DNA of 64,000 nucleotides, taken from assembly GCA_022225965.2 (NCBI GenBank), contig JAKJXP020000012.1, positions 558,001-622,000 of the forward strand, in the 5' to 3' direction. The position numbers and the translations under genes were made by a program. This document shows, one piece after another, positions 48,226 through 58,986 of the stretch. Under the pieces are notes generated by a model. It was not told the origin of the DNA, ran no database searches, and saw only the letters and a program-made list of their open reading frames with translations. This DNA comes from Diatrype stigma. Its lineage: Eukaryota; Ascomycota; Sordariomycetes; Xylariales; Diatrypaceae. Within the stretch, counting starts at the first letter, position 1. Every line of letters begins with the position of its first letter.

Positions 48226-49480
48226 TTACTTCCTCGAAGATTGAGTACGCCTCAAGGGCACCACTGACTTGGCCGGCTTTTCTGGCACATTTCCAAAGAG
48301 CTTTTCTGAGATCCACGCGAAAATGCTCCTCCATAGCGACAGGAACCCCTGGTACAGCCTCGCGAACACACCTTTCAGCCACATGAACACGCTATCCCAC
48401 GGGATGACATATGCCACCATAGCCGCTCCGAATCCGAGCATCGCAGCGGGTCCGGCGGCGGTGTAGAGGGTGTGGGACTTGACGCCGGCCGTGGCGATGG
48501 TCATGGCGGCGGTGCCGAGATGATACTCCACGTTGATGCCCGCTGCCGTCGCCTGGAACGAGCCCGGGGTCTTGCCGCCTTTGCCCGTAAGCAGGCCCAT
48601 GATAGTCGCCATCGGGCCCATGATCTTCTTCCACCAGATCTCCCCCGGCCCGCAAGGCTCGCAGATGAGGCTCAGGTTCCGCTTGACCTCCTGCATGTCC
48701 TCCTCCGAGAGGCTCTGGGCGCACTTGAGGAGCGACCACGGGTTGTCTGCCGCGGTCATCTCGACCTTGATGCCGACGCCGTCGCCGATGTAGATGGCAT
48801 GCTTGCTGCTGTGCTTCTTGCCCTGCCACTCGTCGAGCCGGGTGCCTCGGAACGTCGACGCGCCGTTGATCATGAACCGCCCCTCCCTGTCCTGCTCATG
48901 GTAGCAGCGGTAGACGCTGAGAGCGCGGAAGCTTTGCGGCACGTGAAACTCGATGACGTCCTCGATATCCCTGCTCGCTAGTACAGTCAAGTGCTGGCCC
49001 GTCTTGTGCTGGATGGCGTCGATAGATTCCTGCAGCTGGTCCGTGCTGGTCAACCGGACAAGACCCTTTGCTATCATTGCAGCTAGGATGTTAGCAGTAC
49101 GCTCATGATACTACACGTGTTTCAGGTTTGTTGAGGGGGAACTTGCACTTCCAGAACTTCCAACGAGAAGAGTGCAACCTGCGCTCGAGCTCTTCAAGGT
49201 TGTCGGCCGGCACGACAGCGATGATGGCCCTGTCCTTCTCGCCGCGGTCCTCGTCGATGAACTTGCTTATCCCCTTGATCTCATTGAGGGTCTTCTTGGT
49301 AGCGCCCTTAGACTCGACCTCAATGAGCGCCTTCTTGTTTGCGCCTTTCGGATCGAACTCAGTGAGCGCCCTCTTGATTCCGCCTTTGGACTCGCGACCG
49401 GAGGACGGGGCCGATGGCCGGTCGGAAGGCGTGTTTGATTTGCGGCGCGTGGGTTCCTTGGACTCGGACGGAGCGCTCAT
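48226..49480 (-). CDS. Unrecognised protein with 13-residue repeats and hydrophobic C terminus
   Basis: Two minus-strand open frames, 49480-49117 and 49082-48226, join in phase across a proposed 34-nt intron (GTGTAG donor, CTAAC branch, CTAG acceptor), giving 406 residues. The intron is very short, so the joint is uncertain; the second frame could instead start at its own ATG (49074). Residues 1-30 are Ser/Lys/Arg-rich and disordered. Residues about 31-69 are three 13-residue repeats of the type K-G-x-x-K-K-x-L-x-E-hydrophobic. A soluble mixed domain follows. Residues 327-350 form a Gly/Ala-rich hydrophobic segment (GPAAMLGFGAAMVAY), then an aromatic amphipathic region to 384 and a basic tail. 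There is no signal peptide. I do not recognise the family. Membrane association is an inference from the C terminus. Confidence 0.65.
49274..49390 (-). repeat. Three tandem 39-bp coding repeats
   Basis: Three head-to-tail 39-bp units in the orphan gene encode K-G-G-I-K-R-A-L-T-E-F-D-type repeats. The units share their length and the AAGGGCGC-x-A-x-x-AAGAAG core, but differ at many positions, so the duplication is not recent. Confidence 0.7.
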
Positions 49481-49793
49481 TGTACCTGTCTGGATACAGA
49501 AACCTGTCTGTATGCAGCGGACCAGATGAAAGAAGGACAGGGGTCGGATAAATGGTGTTCAGGCAAGTGTGAGGTGATGCTTAAGCTGGAAAACGTTCAG
49601 GTCGCAGACCTGAATGAAGAACTTGGGCAAGTTCGAACGACAGGCGACATGGCGCGCTAGATTGGTTTATGCGAGACTACGAAGTGCCCATGCATGCGTA
49701 ATAAGTAAGCTGGTAACTAGGCACTTAACTAGCAGGTATCCTTGACCGCGATTTTGGTAGGACGAAAGGAGAAAGGGGGGTTGCGATGAGTTG
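49481..49793. other. Upstream region of the orphan gene
   Basis: A 300-bp gap between the orphan start codon and the 3' end of a coding relic on the same strand. A GGTCGCAGACCTGAATGA-like partial palindrome lies near 49600. No gene was seen. Confidence 0.4.
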
Positions 49794-50116
49794 TCACCAC
49801 TTGACGCCAGGATCCACCGGATAATCCGCCACCATGTTCTCGATCTTCACCGCCAAGAATCGCACTAGGTAAAGTAGCTGGTCTCCATCGAGGGGCATCA
49901 ACTTGTCGTCCTGCCATACGCCTATCCATTATTACCCGCGCACCTAATAACAAGTGCTTCTCCATATAGATAGTCGTGATAGTTGCTTCGGCGATCCGAA
50001 ACCTGCCAGTGCGACTGGAAGCGGGCGCTCAGGTCCGGAGCCGATACGTCCAACTTCTTAGTCGGGACCCACATTCCCCGTGTGGCCGGAAATCGTGAGC
50101 GGGGTATGATATCAGA
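49794..50116 (-). pseudogene. Coding relic with frameshift, function unknown
   Basis: A minus-strand frame from about 50116 to 49944 encodes a convincing protein segment (MWVPTKKLDVSAPDLSARFQ followed by SHWQVSDRRSNYHDYLYGEA). A second frame, shifted and running from 49919 to a TGA at 49794, encodes VWQDDKLMPLDGDQ, then LLYLVRFLAVKIENM and PVDPGVKW. The two would be adjacent in one protein, but only about 22 nt lie between them, too little for an ordinary intron, and an in-frame stop (TAG) lies upstream of the first segment. I read this as the 3' end of a broken gene. The family is not recognised. Confidence 0.55.
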
Positions 50117-50669
50117 TTCACATGCCCGTGTCTATGCCAGCACATGAGTGCCCCGAATCAGGCGATCTCACTCCTGCTGAGGCCCAACTAGACTGCAATC
50201 GCACTCATTTGGAATCTATGTAAGCACGTTATCAGGTTATGCAGAAAGCCAATACTCACAGGCACTCCAAATGCCCTAAGTTCATCCAACAAGCTTACGT
50301 AGTAGAAGCATCAGTAACATTATCTCGGGCAAGCAGGACGCATGACTCAGAGGTGAAGGAGCATGTCCTTGTTTTCAACAACGGTTAGGAAATATAACAT
50401 GAGAACTCTAGCAATCAGTTGAATTGTAAACAATCTCTATTGGTACCTGTATACAGCAGCAGAACGTGAAGTTATCAAGGAAAATGAACCTAATTCTCCT
50501 TTCATCGCTCAAACCTGTTTGCCTGCTGGTTGGGCTAATCGGGATGACGATAATCAATAGTCACCCGTGTAAAGTAATTTTGAAACTGCTTGCTGGTTGT
50601 ATGGCTACCAAAAGATAGGCTTATTCTGCCTCTCATCCATGACTCCCTGGTCAAAAGGTTATGCAAGCA
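50117..50669. other. Intergenic sequence upstream of the relic
   Basis: I looked for earlier exons of the relic and found none that keeps a frame. The sequence is unremarkable. Confidence 0.35.
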
Positions 50670-51140
50670 GGAGCTACTTCAAAGGCAGCGGCTCGAATTG
50701 GCTTGAGGCCACCGAAACCCGGCAACTTGAGCCAGACCAAGCTGGCCCAAGTTTGCCATAACTGGCCCATACCTGGCAGCTAAAGCTACAGTTACCCAAC
50801 CCCTTCCCAGCCCGCTTGAGACTACTGATATCCATTAGCTCAGGCTGGCCCGAGTGCGCTAAGTTGACCCAAGCTCCTCCGGAATTCGTTGGCCCGGACC
50901 TGTAAAAGTTGGCCAAGCTCGCCGAAGCCGGCCCAAGCTCGCGATGACTCAAGCTGCGCTGGAAGATGGCCCAAACCCTCCGGAGCTCGGCAGCCGAGGC
51001 CAACTACCAACCCAGCCTCCGCAAAAACTAGCCAGGTTACACCGAGCTGGCCCAAAATCGACCAAGCTTGGTCGAGGCCGGCCCAACCTTCCCGGAACCG
51101 GCCTGCGCCCAGGCCGGCTCAAGCCTCAAGATGGCCAAAG
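50670..51140. repeat. Degenerate GGCCCAAGCT-rich tandem repeat field
   Basis: Over about 450 bases the words TGGCCCAAG, GGCCCAA, CCAAGCT and GCCGAAGCCGGCC recur every 15-35 bases with many substitutions, mostly in one orientation. The pattern looks like an old minisatellite. It generates overlapping spurious frames on both strands. No known transposon ends were seen. Confidence 0.6.
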
Positions 51141-51710
51141 CTGAATATAACGGCTGGCCAAGCAACAGCTGATGGCTAGGCGACAGCCGTAACAGCTCGG
51201 TGACTAAGAACGAGCAGGTTATGGGAGCGCACGGATCACTAATAGGCTTTGTTCTCTGGTATAGCAAACTATGACCTGTGTCAAAGTGAAGTCAAAATGA
51301 GGGCACATGATAGAGGATACCTTTACCCCAGATCTGGGCGAGCCGAAACCTGTCCGAATTGGGCATGGTGTCGATCGGGCTGATCCGGGGAAAGATCATT
51401 TATACCTGATTAGGAAAGACCCATACCAAACCAGCCAATCAGAGGCTCTAGCTCGTAGCACGCCGAATACACGGCCCCACCTAGCTTAGATCTATATAGC
51501 ATCTACGCAAACATCACGACTCCAGCTTCACGGATCAGTATAAACCGCAACACAATCAGTAAACCAAGGAAGCCTGATAGGCCAATCAGGTAGCAGCATC
51601 AGTGGCATACTTAAGTGTGTTACCATCCAAAAATCAAGATCAGGAGCGTTGCAGGGCTTCCTAGACAGGGATGCTGTTGAGTTACTGATTGTAGAGTCCC
51701 CCTGGAATAC
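51141..51710. other. Intergenic sequence upstream of the small TM-protein gene
   Basis: No gene was seen. CCAATCAG occurs twice (about 51435 and 51580), which could be CCAAT-box sites, but their distance from the start codon makes this tentative. Confidence 0.35.
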
Positions 51711-51718
51711 TATAAATA
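51711..51718 (+). promoter_or_regulatory. TATA box of the small TM-protein gene
   Basis: TATAAATA lies about 195 bases upstream of the start codon and is followed by a pyrimidine-rich leader (CTTTTGCTTCTTCCCTTCTTC) typical of fungal 5' UTRs. Confidence 0.55.
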
Positions 51719-51913
51719 CGTGGCTTTCCTCCTGGCTTCATCTGCTTTTGCTTCTTCCCTTCTTCATCTTTTCATACTCAAGAACCAGACCAGTCTTCAT
51801 ACCAAACTGCAATCCTTGAGCTACCCAGAACACCCAGAGCAACCTGCTTAACCTCACTCTTTCTATCTACAGAACAACTTCTACCGAACTCTTGTTTATT
51901 ACTTATCTTCACA

Positions 51914-52435
51914 ATGATGTTCATCAACGTTCTTATTGCTGGACTCGCTGCCGTTACCGCTGCGTTCCCTCTTCCCACTAACGGGAATGGATCTGCCCTC
52001 GCTGCCGACCAGGGTTCACTCCATCACGCTGGAGGCCCTAGCCTTGGCGGAACCGGCGCCTTCGTAGAGAAGACAGTCGCTGAGATCGGGGAGAATCTCC
52101 TAGAGCCTCGCCAAACCAAGGGAGACGACAAGACTATCGAGCGCCGGATTATCTATGTCCTCCATCCCGGAGAGCCTCTCCCGCCCGTCATAATTGCGGC
52201 GATCGTCCTCTCCTGCATTGTTCTCGTAGCGTCCATCGTAGGATTCGGCCTGTACTGCTGTTCTTCTCGCTCCCAGGCCCGCAAGACTAAATACAGCGAT
52301 GCTGCTCTTGCCGAGTTGGCAGCTCGCGTGGCGAGGGACCTCCCGACTACTTTCTTGAGGCATGAAACGGGTCCTAGCGCACTGGATTCGGTGCCTGAGC
52401 CGGTCGAGTGCCACCTACAACAACATAGACAGTAG
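51914..52435 (+). CDS. Small membrane protein: signal peptide plus one TM segment
   Basis: A single exon of 173 residues (or 172 from the second of two adjacent ATGs). Residues 1-17 are a signal peptide (MFINVLIAGLAAVTAA). Residues 18-90 are a small extracellular part without cysteines, with a dibasic ERR site. Residues about 92-115 are one membrane span (VIIAAIVLSCIVLVASIVGF), followed by CC and then a basic stop-transfer SRSQARKTK and a cytoplasmic tail of about 50 residues. The topology is type I. The paired cysteines at the inner membrane face could be palmitoylated. The promoter has a clear TATA box and pyrimidine leader, so it is probably a real expressed gene. I recognise no family. 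Confidence 0.7.
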   Translation: MMFINVLIAGLAAVTAAFPLPTNGNGSALAADQGSLHHAGGPSLGGTGAFVEKTVAEIGENLLEPRQTKGDDKTIERRIIYVLHPGEPLPPVIIAAIVLSCIVLVASIVGFGLYCCSSRSQARKTKYSDAALAELAARVARDLPTTFLRHETGPSALDSVPEPVECHLQQHRQ

Positions 52436-53473
52436 AGGCGATGGCAAACCTAGTAGAACACTGCCTACGAGCTATTCAGAGTAGGTCCGTGATGGGGCGT
52501 AATAGTAATATGACCATGCGTTACTAACACATGACTAATTAGATGCCAGGTCCGCTATACCACACTATCGACATGGTACCAGATGTTATTTCCACTATCT
52601 CTAGAGAATAAGCCGCAAGGATACTATCTTTCCATCCGACTATGTCGACGCGGGCAGGCGCTGTCGTTAAACATCAAGACCGCCGCCCAAACGACTCAAC
52701 CACAAGTAACTGCCCCTGTAGCGAATAATTCCTAGCACGCCACCTGCCTATCGTATGTGTATCCTGAGAATAGGCTTGAAACGAGTGTTTCTAATTTGCT
52801 CATAGTTACCTACCATCGACTTTCTAGTTTCTCGATGGCCTGAGTACCCTGCTATTGTATGATGCGGTTGCGGATAAGAACTCACACGTGTGGGTGTTGG
52901 TTAGTACATCTGATGGTCACTTCTGCGGCTTTGACGCGCTTGGCTAACTTTAGCAGAGCCAGATGATTAGTTACGTTGTTCTTGTTTCTAGGTTTCCATC
53001 CGGCATGACTTGCTCTGCCGTCCCTGGAGGCATTAATGCAGAAGGAACTTCCATAACGTACCAACATGGAGATAGCATTCGTGGTGAGTATCACCACCTC
53101 TGGAAGAATAAGGGGTCAGGGGTAGACATTCGCTCGTTGTTCCTATCGGAAACGTGCACCGAAAAAGGGTAAGATCTACAATGTGCTGAATGAGTTTCTT
53201 TGGTGCTTGCTACGAAGATCGAGTGGGGACGGACGCGATGTAGACGCGATGTAGTTGTGAATGTTATATTCAATCATTGTAAGTATCTACAATCTAAACA
53301 AAGTAAAATCTCAATGCCTTGGGGGTGTATCATGCCATAACAGAAACACCCAAACCGGAACGCCCGACCCATTCGTTATGCACCGATCCCAGATGCTTTC
53401 CCCCATCTTCCATATTTGGACGGGGTGAATTAGGTAGATCCAACATTAACTAGTGCACCAGCTTTCTTTTGAA
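52436..53473. other. Intergenic region, no gene recognised
   Basis: One kilobase between the convergent small TM-protein and mitochondrial-type genes. The frames are short and featureless. Confidence 0.45.
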
Positions 53474-53813
53474 TTACCACCGACCCATCTGGCCCTTGAG
53501 CGTATACGAGGCAGCCATGGGCCAGCCTAATATGATGGCAAGACCAGGGAAGTAACTGTTTGGAAAGGTTAGTATTCCTTTTATAAAAGACACGAGTGAG
53601 AGAAGAGACAGAAGGGGAGACAAATGCTTACATAGCGGCTTGCTGGGCTCTCGTCTTGACGATGCGGCCCCAGTCACCCTTGTGTAGGGCGGCTGTGTTG
53701 GGCATGGGCGTGGGGTGCGCCTCGAAGCTGCGCGCGAATGTTCGCATGCTCGACAGGTTGCGGACGCCTGCGTTGCGGGACACGATGCGGGATGCTGCTC
53801 GGATGGCCGACAT
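53474..53813 (-). CDS. 87-residue protein with mitochondrial-type leader and one TM segment
   Basis: Two exons on the minus strand, 53813-53632 and 53555-53474, join in phase 2 with a GTAAGC donor, ACTAAC branch and ACAG acceptor. The N terminus (MSAIRAASRIVSRNAGVRNL) is an Arg/Ser/Ala-rich amphipathic presequence without acidic residues. The C terminus has one hydrophobic segment (YFPGLAIILGWPMAASY) before a basic end KGQMGRW. Size and layout fit a small inner-membrane subunit of a respiratory or ATP synthase complex, or an assembly factor, but I cannot name it. Its upstream region has TG repeats (53854-53970). The compact structure and clean intron argue that it is real. Confidence 0.75.
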
Positions 53814-54869
53814 GTTTGGTTTTGTATGAGGTGACTAAGAAGTGATATAGTCTGTGTGTGTGTATGTGTGTCGATAGATTGATGAGGATGTTTGGAATGT
53901 AATCCTTTGATCCGGTTGTGTATATAAGTGTTTGATGTTTGATGTGTGTGTGTGATTGTGTGAGTGTGTGATGATGGTGATGCTGATGATGCTTTTTCTG
54001 TGGCAAACCTCACGACCGCGGCCGCTGCTCTTATACCAGCAGTAGCGCGGACCGACACGACGGCATCGAACGGGAAGCCGCCGCGCGCAGACGAGAAGGT
54101 TCGTGCCATTGTCGCATCTCTCGTGCGCGGCCGGCCTCAGGCCCCGCTAGAACCGTCCGGGCGGATCAATCGATCTCATGTTCAGCTCTGTCCATCAGCC
54201 CACCAGCTGAGCCAAAATGGCAAGAACCGGACCAAAACTGGCCCAGTTGGGCGAAAAGCAACCGGGCGATAGTAAGTCCTGTGCTCCTGGCCTTGTGTCG
54301 TTGGAGCCTAGCTTCAGCAGCCAGGGCTGATCAGATGCGCCTCGCGAATGAGACTCGAGGGATTTGAAAATGCGGGAGCGCGGCTCTACTTTTTCCTTTC
54401 GCTAATGGACGGAATGGCAAGGTTTCATCGTGCGACTGTGGGCTTTGTAGGCGTTGTATGTGGTGTGACCATGCGAGTAGCGGCGGTCCAGGCCTGTGGG
54501 ACGCTCCACGGCAGCGGCCGACGGGCCTGGCCGGTGTCGGTGGGGCCCTACAGAACTCAGCTGTTCAGAACACCCCCGCCATTCCATTCCACCACCCACA
54601 TCGACTTACAACATACACGAACACAAAACTGTAACAGCTGAGTTGGTAAGGCTTTTGTCGTGTCTTACATTATTGGCCCCAATCCTCTGGGTCGTATTAG
54701 GTAAATCCATCGTCCCGCCATGTCGGTACCTGCTTGATCAAACACGTGCTACCAGGAGCAGCTGCGAGAATTACCTCGATACAAAGCAAGTCACATGAAC
54801 ATATCAACTTATTACTAAAAAGGCATTTTGGAACTCTACATCTTCGTTGCTTTCCGGTTGCTCACCTTG
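53814..54869. other. Upstream region of the 87-residue gene
   Basis: This starts with TGTGTG repeats and a GATGATGGTGATGCTGATGA run, then GC-rich sequence. No gene was seen. The pair TGAGCCAAAATGGC and CAAAACTGGCCCAGTTGG near 54205-54250 resembles the GGCC-rich words at 50670-51140. Confidence 0.4.
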
Positions 54870-55558
54870 ATGGCATGGTTGATTGGAAATCTAGGCTCGA
54901 CACACTCTCAATTCCGAGAAAGTCTTTTCGCATAGTTGGCCTTACATCAACCACGTTCATCCTGATGACCCCGCGATTGTTCCAGCCGATGAAGCGGCGT
55001 CACAGAATAATCGAAAGTTCTCATTCCAACTTTGGATTATGAATTTTCAGCACTGGAGAGGAATACCCGCCCACTACGCCAAAGGTCGAGCGCAGTCCTT
55101 CTAGGAGATTGGGTTGCTAATAACTACATTCACATGAACCTATGCTATACTTGGTATTACGCTGAATTGTTGAGCTAATAGTCCTTTTATGGCCATCGCA
55201 TGCATGTAAGATAGGACACCCCTTGCTTGCACTTGATCGACACCGAATATCGACCCAACTTCGACTTTCCAGAGAATCATGAAACCAACACAGCCTATCG
55301 CCACACAGCATGTACATGCGCACAAATTTCCAGCTGGGCAGAATCTTTCAGTTCTTTTTCACTGATGCGATAGACCGTGATCTCGCCCTTCTCGACAGCA
55401 TCCTTATACTAGACCCCGAAGAATGGCGCATTTAGACCTGTATCGGTTGGGCTTGCATTGTACCCAAGCCGCCGCATCTTTTGAGCATTTCGCCAATGGG
55501 CGTTGACTCGTAACCCTAGCATTGAATTACGTATCTGATAGCATAAGCGACCCGGAAA
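54870..55558 (-). pseudogene. Decayed gene with stop codons and frame changes, function unknown
   Basis: On the minus strand a frame open from 55558 reads CYQIRNSMLGLRVNAHWRNA and continues QKMRRLGYNASPTDTGLNAP, then meets a TAG, then resumes YKDAVEKGEITVYRISEKEL and AQLEICAHVHAVWR before another stop. A second frame (55325-55140) has a hydrophobic segment (VGFMILWKVEVGSIFGVDQV, then SYMHAMAIKGLLAQQF). A third (about 54965-54870) reads NNRGVIRMNVVDVRPTMRKD. The composition is protein-like, but no splice pattern removes the stops. It lies just downstream of the rhodopsin-like gene, on the same strand. I do not recognise the family. Confidence 0.5.
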
Positions 55559-55575
55559 CTATTCGAGCCTGGTAT

Positions 55576-57136
55576 CTACCAATGCTTGTACATGCGCTGA
55601 GCCCTCGGCCCCCCTTTTCGGGTACCATCATCTTCGGTCGTCAGGTCAAATTGCTTGGAAACATACACCACGTTCGAAGAGTGGCCAGGCGCAGCAGGTG
55701 CCCCTGATATTTCTAGCTCTTGCAATGGAATCCCGCTTGCCACCATCTGTTCCCGACTGGTGTTCAACGACAAGGTGGTGAGAGGATTGACACTGGGAGG
55801 TCCTCGCATATTGCGCTTTCGGCCCGCTGATTCGCCACCACCACTTCCGCCGCTACCGCCGCCAATGGTGTTGAAACCACTTCGTATCTTGTAGGACTGA
55901 CTGGAGCTGACGAACCATGGCGCAAGCCAGGTCTTGAAGAGCGGGAATATCATGGGGAGGTTGGTCGTGAACACCGCAACGAAGGCTTCCACCGTGCCCC
56001 ACCGGCCTGCGAGTTCCGCACCGTTGACGGGATCCTATGGGCCGGGTAACAGGATTAGAACCACGACGTTGCGATCCAGACACAATGAAGCGATGACTCA
56101 CCACGGTGACGAAGGTAGTTTTCAGCGTGGCGCAAACAAGGACGAATATACCAGCTCCGAGTACAATGCTGGAAGCGACCTTCTTTGCGGGCTTCAAAGA
56201 GGACGTCCAGAGCATAGGTATGGGTATAAGTATCAGGTATATATCGGTCGAGGCATTCGCGGCGAATGAGGTCCAGACAATGGGCCTCGATATGGCAGGT
56301 TGACAGTGGTCTGAAAACGAAGGGGACGCTGTTAGTATGCAACTCGGTCAAGGAGACTCAATGCGTGAACACTCACTACCGGGATCTGGGTAGATCTGCC
56401 AATTTCGATGGAACGGCAAGCATGAGACCATAACCGCCACGATCGACGCGAGAGATGTCCCAATAACAAGAGCAAAACCTATCAGTATCTGGATTCTATA
56501 TCGCCTGCTGAGTCCGTCCTATATTGTTGATCAGTGGGTTAGTGAACGGACCATGGTTATTTGATACCCGTGAATACCATACCGTAAGTCGGATATAAAA
56601 GGCCAATACGGACAACTTGAGAAAACACATTAATGAGCAGTAGGTAGACCACCCGGCCATCTGTATCTTCGAACCAATTACTCTGGATGAAGGACCTTTA
56701 ACACTGTTTCCGTGTGCGTTTCGATTCGTTTGAGGACACGACTCACCTCATCTGGTATTCCGGGTCGTTGGGCGATAGGGCGGCACGCTCAGCGTCGGTT
56801 ATGCCATTATTCGCAAGGCCATGGGCGAGGGTTCCCACGTTATGCGCCAGGGTCGTCTGGGCACTGTAAAATACCTGTGAAGAGTCAATTACCTGTGGAT
56901 GCCTAGACCTGGGTCTTTGGGCGGGTGGCACGAACGATCGCAATCCACACCAGGAAGTCGTCTGCGCGAAGGTTCGTGATGCCGACCGCGCGGCTACGAG
57001 CGTACGTCCTGAGGATCGTCACAGAGACTCCGACGGAGAAGAGGGTCCACAGCCGGACCAGACTCGCGCGAGCTGCTGCTGCGGCGGCTTCTGCAGCAGC
57101 CGCCGCAACAGGGTCAGGGGGGACGTTCGCAGGCAT
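55576..57136 (-). CDS. Fungal rhodopsin-like seven-TM integral membrane protein
   Basis: Six exons on the minus strand (57136-56936, 56874-56747, 56682-56583, 56518-56377, 56310-56102, 56034-55576) give 412 residues with consistent phases. Membrane spans are seen from SLVRLWTLFSVGVSV through FYSAQTTLA, TYCSLMCFLKLSVLAFYI, FALVIGTSLASIVAV, FAANASTDIYLILIPIPMLW, VLGAGIFVLVCATL and AVFTTNLPMIFPLFKTW. The C-terminal 100 residues are cytoplasmic, Gly/Ser-rich and disordered. The ADDFLVWIA motif and the C-L-P-F-H and NHCQP cysteines are typical of the fungal rhodopsin-like family (PF20684-type), common in plant-associated ascomycetes. Some relatives carry CFEM domains and act as Pth11-like receptors; this one has no CFEM. 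Function is unknown. The N-terminal Ala run (about residues 10-24) is low complexity. Confidence 0.87.
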
Positions 57137-58986
57137 TTCGCAGTAGACGGGAGAGCTAGGATCAACAGCATCATAGTGGAGAGCGGGAGGGGGGAACCAA
57201 GCGCTTCTTATTATCTCGATCGGTTCTTGTACCAAGAGATTAGATACTACGTAGTTACTCAGCGGCGAAAAAAGGGGGTCGAGCTCATCAAATGCACGCT
57301 GAACTGAACCCCCAGTTACATGGTTGATGGCTTGGCATACATGTGCATGTCACCTATACGTTGTATTTGGCGCGATATAGATGCACTGCACCCATACCAA
57401 TCACAGTCAATAACCTGCCCCGAGACTCTCTACGTTACTACTCGGCTTCTTGGCTCACTGGTAAGAGAGATTATATGGTCCGATACCAATCCTGATTTTT
57501 GCTCTTTTGAGAGCTTGACTTCGCACAAATTCGGAATCTTCGCTAGGTGGTCTCTCTGCCACGTTCAGCTGGCTTGTGAGAGTCGGCGTTGCACTTTACG
57601 CAGGGTCCCAGGTATATACGCATGTAGCGCGTTAGGTGAGTGTACCCCAAAAGATGACGAAAGAAAACAATACATATCTCCGATTAGGGATTTGATCACA
57701 CCCTCCATCTACGCCCGAGTCCATACTATTGATTACATCTTACGAAATCTTCAATGCGACGGGGAAGGTGGTATTGTACATTCTGTGTGCAATAATTCCC
57801 GAAATTCCCATGTCATAAGTAGACGGCAATATGCACCGAATAGCACTCACTTGGTTCTGCGTTCCTTCATACAACCAAGCTGACATCGAGTTCGTAACTT
57901 ATACAATTACAAGGCCATATGACCCAAGTCGCTCCTGTAGACTGGAATCTAGGGTCATACTGTTTGTTGCATAAAATAGTTTGTCAAACATATATCAAGG
58001 AAACCCCTCTTGTTTCCTATGCCGATCAGCTCGATAGAAGAGATGTCACCTATGTGGGGTGCGAATAGTGCTCCATATGACAGCACCTGATGCCCAGGAC
58101 ACCTCACGAAAGGTGTCTTGACTACCTATCAAAGCTACAGCTGAAGTATGCAATTGCGCATAGCTCTCATCAAGGCAATATACTTGAAAGGCGGTCAAAT
58201 ATCCAATGTCCAATCGCGATCTAGTCTTCCGTACAATCTGATCGATCATCTCTCAGGCCTCACCATGTCGCTCAACGTATACCTAGATGTAAGGGAACCT
58301 TTTCAACCACATACCTTTTAATACTTACCTATGTATCTGGATGATCAACAATTATCAGACTGAGGGCATTGTACTAATCACCTGTCTACCTCGATAGTTG
58401 GAAGATTCAGGGGCCGGCTAGTAACTATTAGCTATCAGGTGCCTTGAGATAGCCCGTACGGATTGAGCTGTGCTGGGGGAAGACTTGTTTCAGCGGACCT
58501 CTGACGACGGGGGCTTAACCACATGTGGACTTAGCCTCGGCAGCCGGATGGACCAACAGCATTAGCGCCCGGAGGTAAGGGCGGGGATGTCGGCCCACTG
58601 TATCGTATACTCCCGGTAGCATTCCGGGGACGTTTGCCAAAACGGATCAGAGGTAGCAACCAACGTATACGAGCGGATGCTTGCCTACGATTGGGTGCCT
58701 AGGTAGGTATATGACCAGGGGCAGAGGGCCTGGGCAGATATAGGACAGATCTGGTATACTTACAAGAGGGGTCTGCATGAGCGCCAAGTCCACACACAGC
58801 CGCACGAGGGGGCAGGGAGGAGAGGGGAGGCACAACAAAAGAGATGCACGTTGCAATCTACACCACCGAGCGACGAGCCACATTGCTGTATACGGCCAGT
58901 CAATAGGTGACACTACAGCATCCTCGCGTGTTCAGCTCCTCCAGTATCGCCGAATCCTCCCTCCCGCTCGTCTAGTTACCGCGGCC
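57137..58986. other. Divergent intergenic region
   Basis: The 1.85 kb between the start codons of the rhodopsin-like and BBE-oxidase genes. A 187-codon ATG frame at 57320-57883 is cysteine-rich, without domain or splice support, and I do not call it. A GCCTAGGTAGGTAT motif lies near 58697. Confidence 0.4.

Noticed and set aside
57320..57883. 187-codon forward ATG frame
   Set aside because: Chance-like cysteine-rich sequence in a divergent promoter region, no recognisable motif; kept only as a remote possibility.
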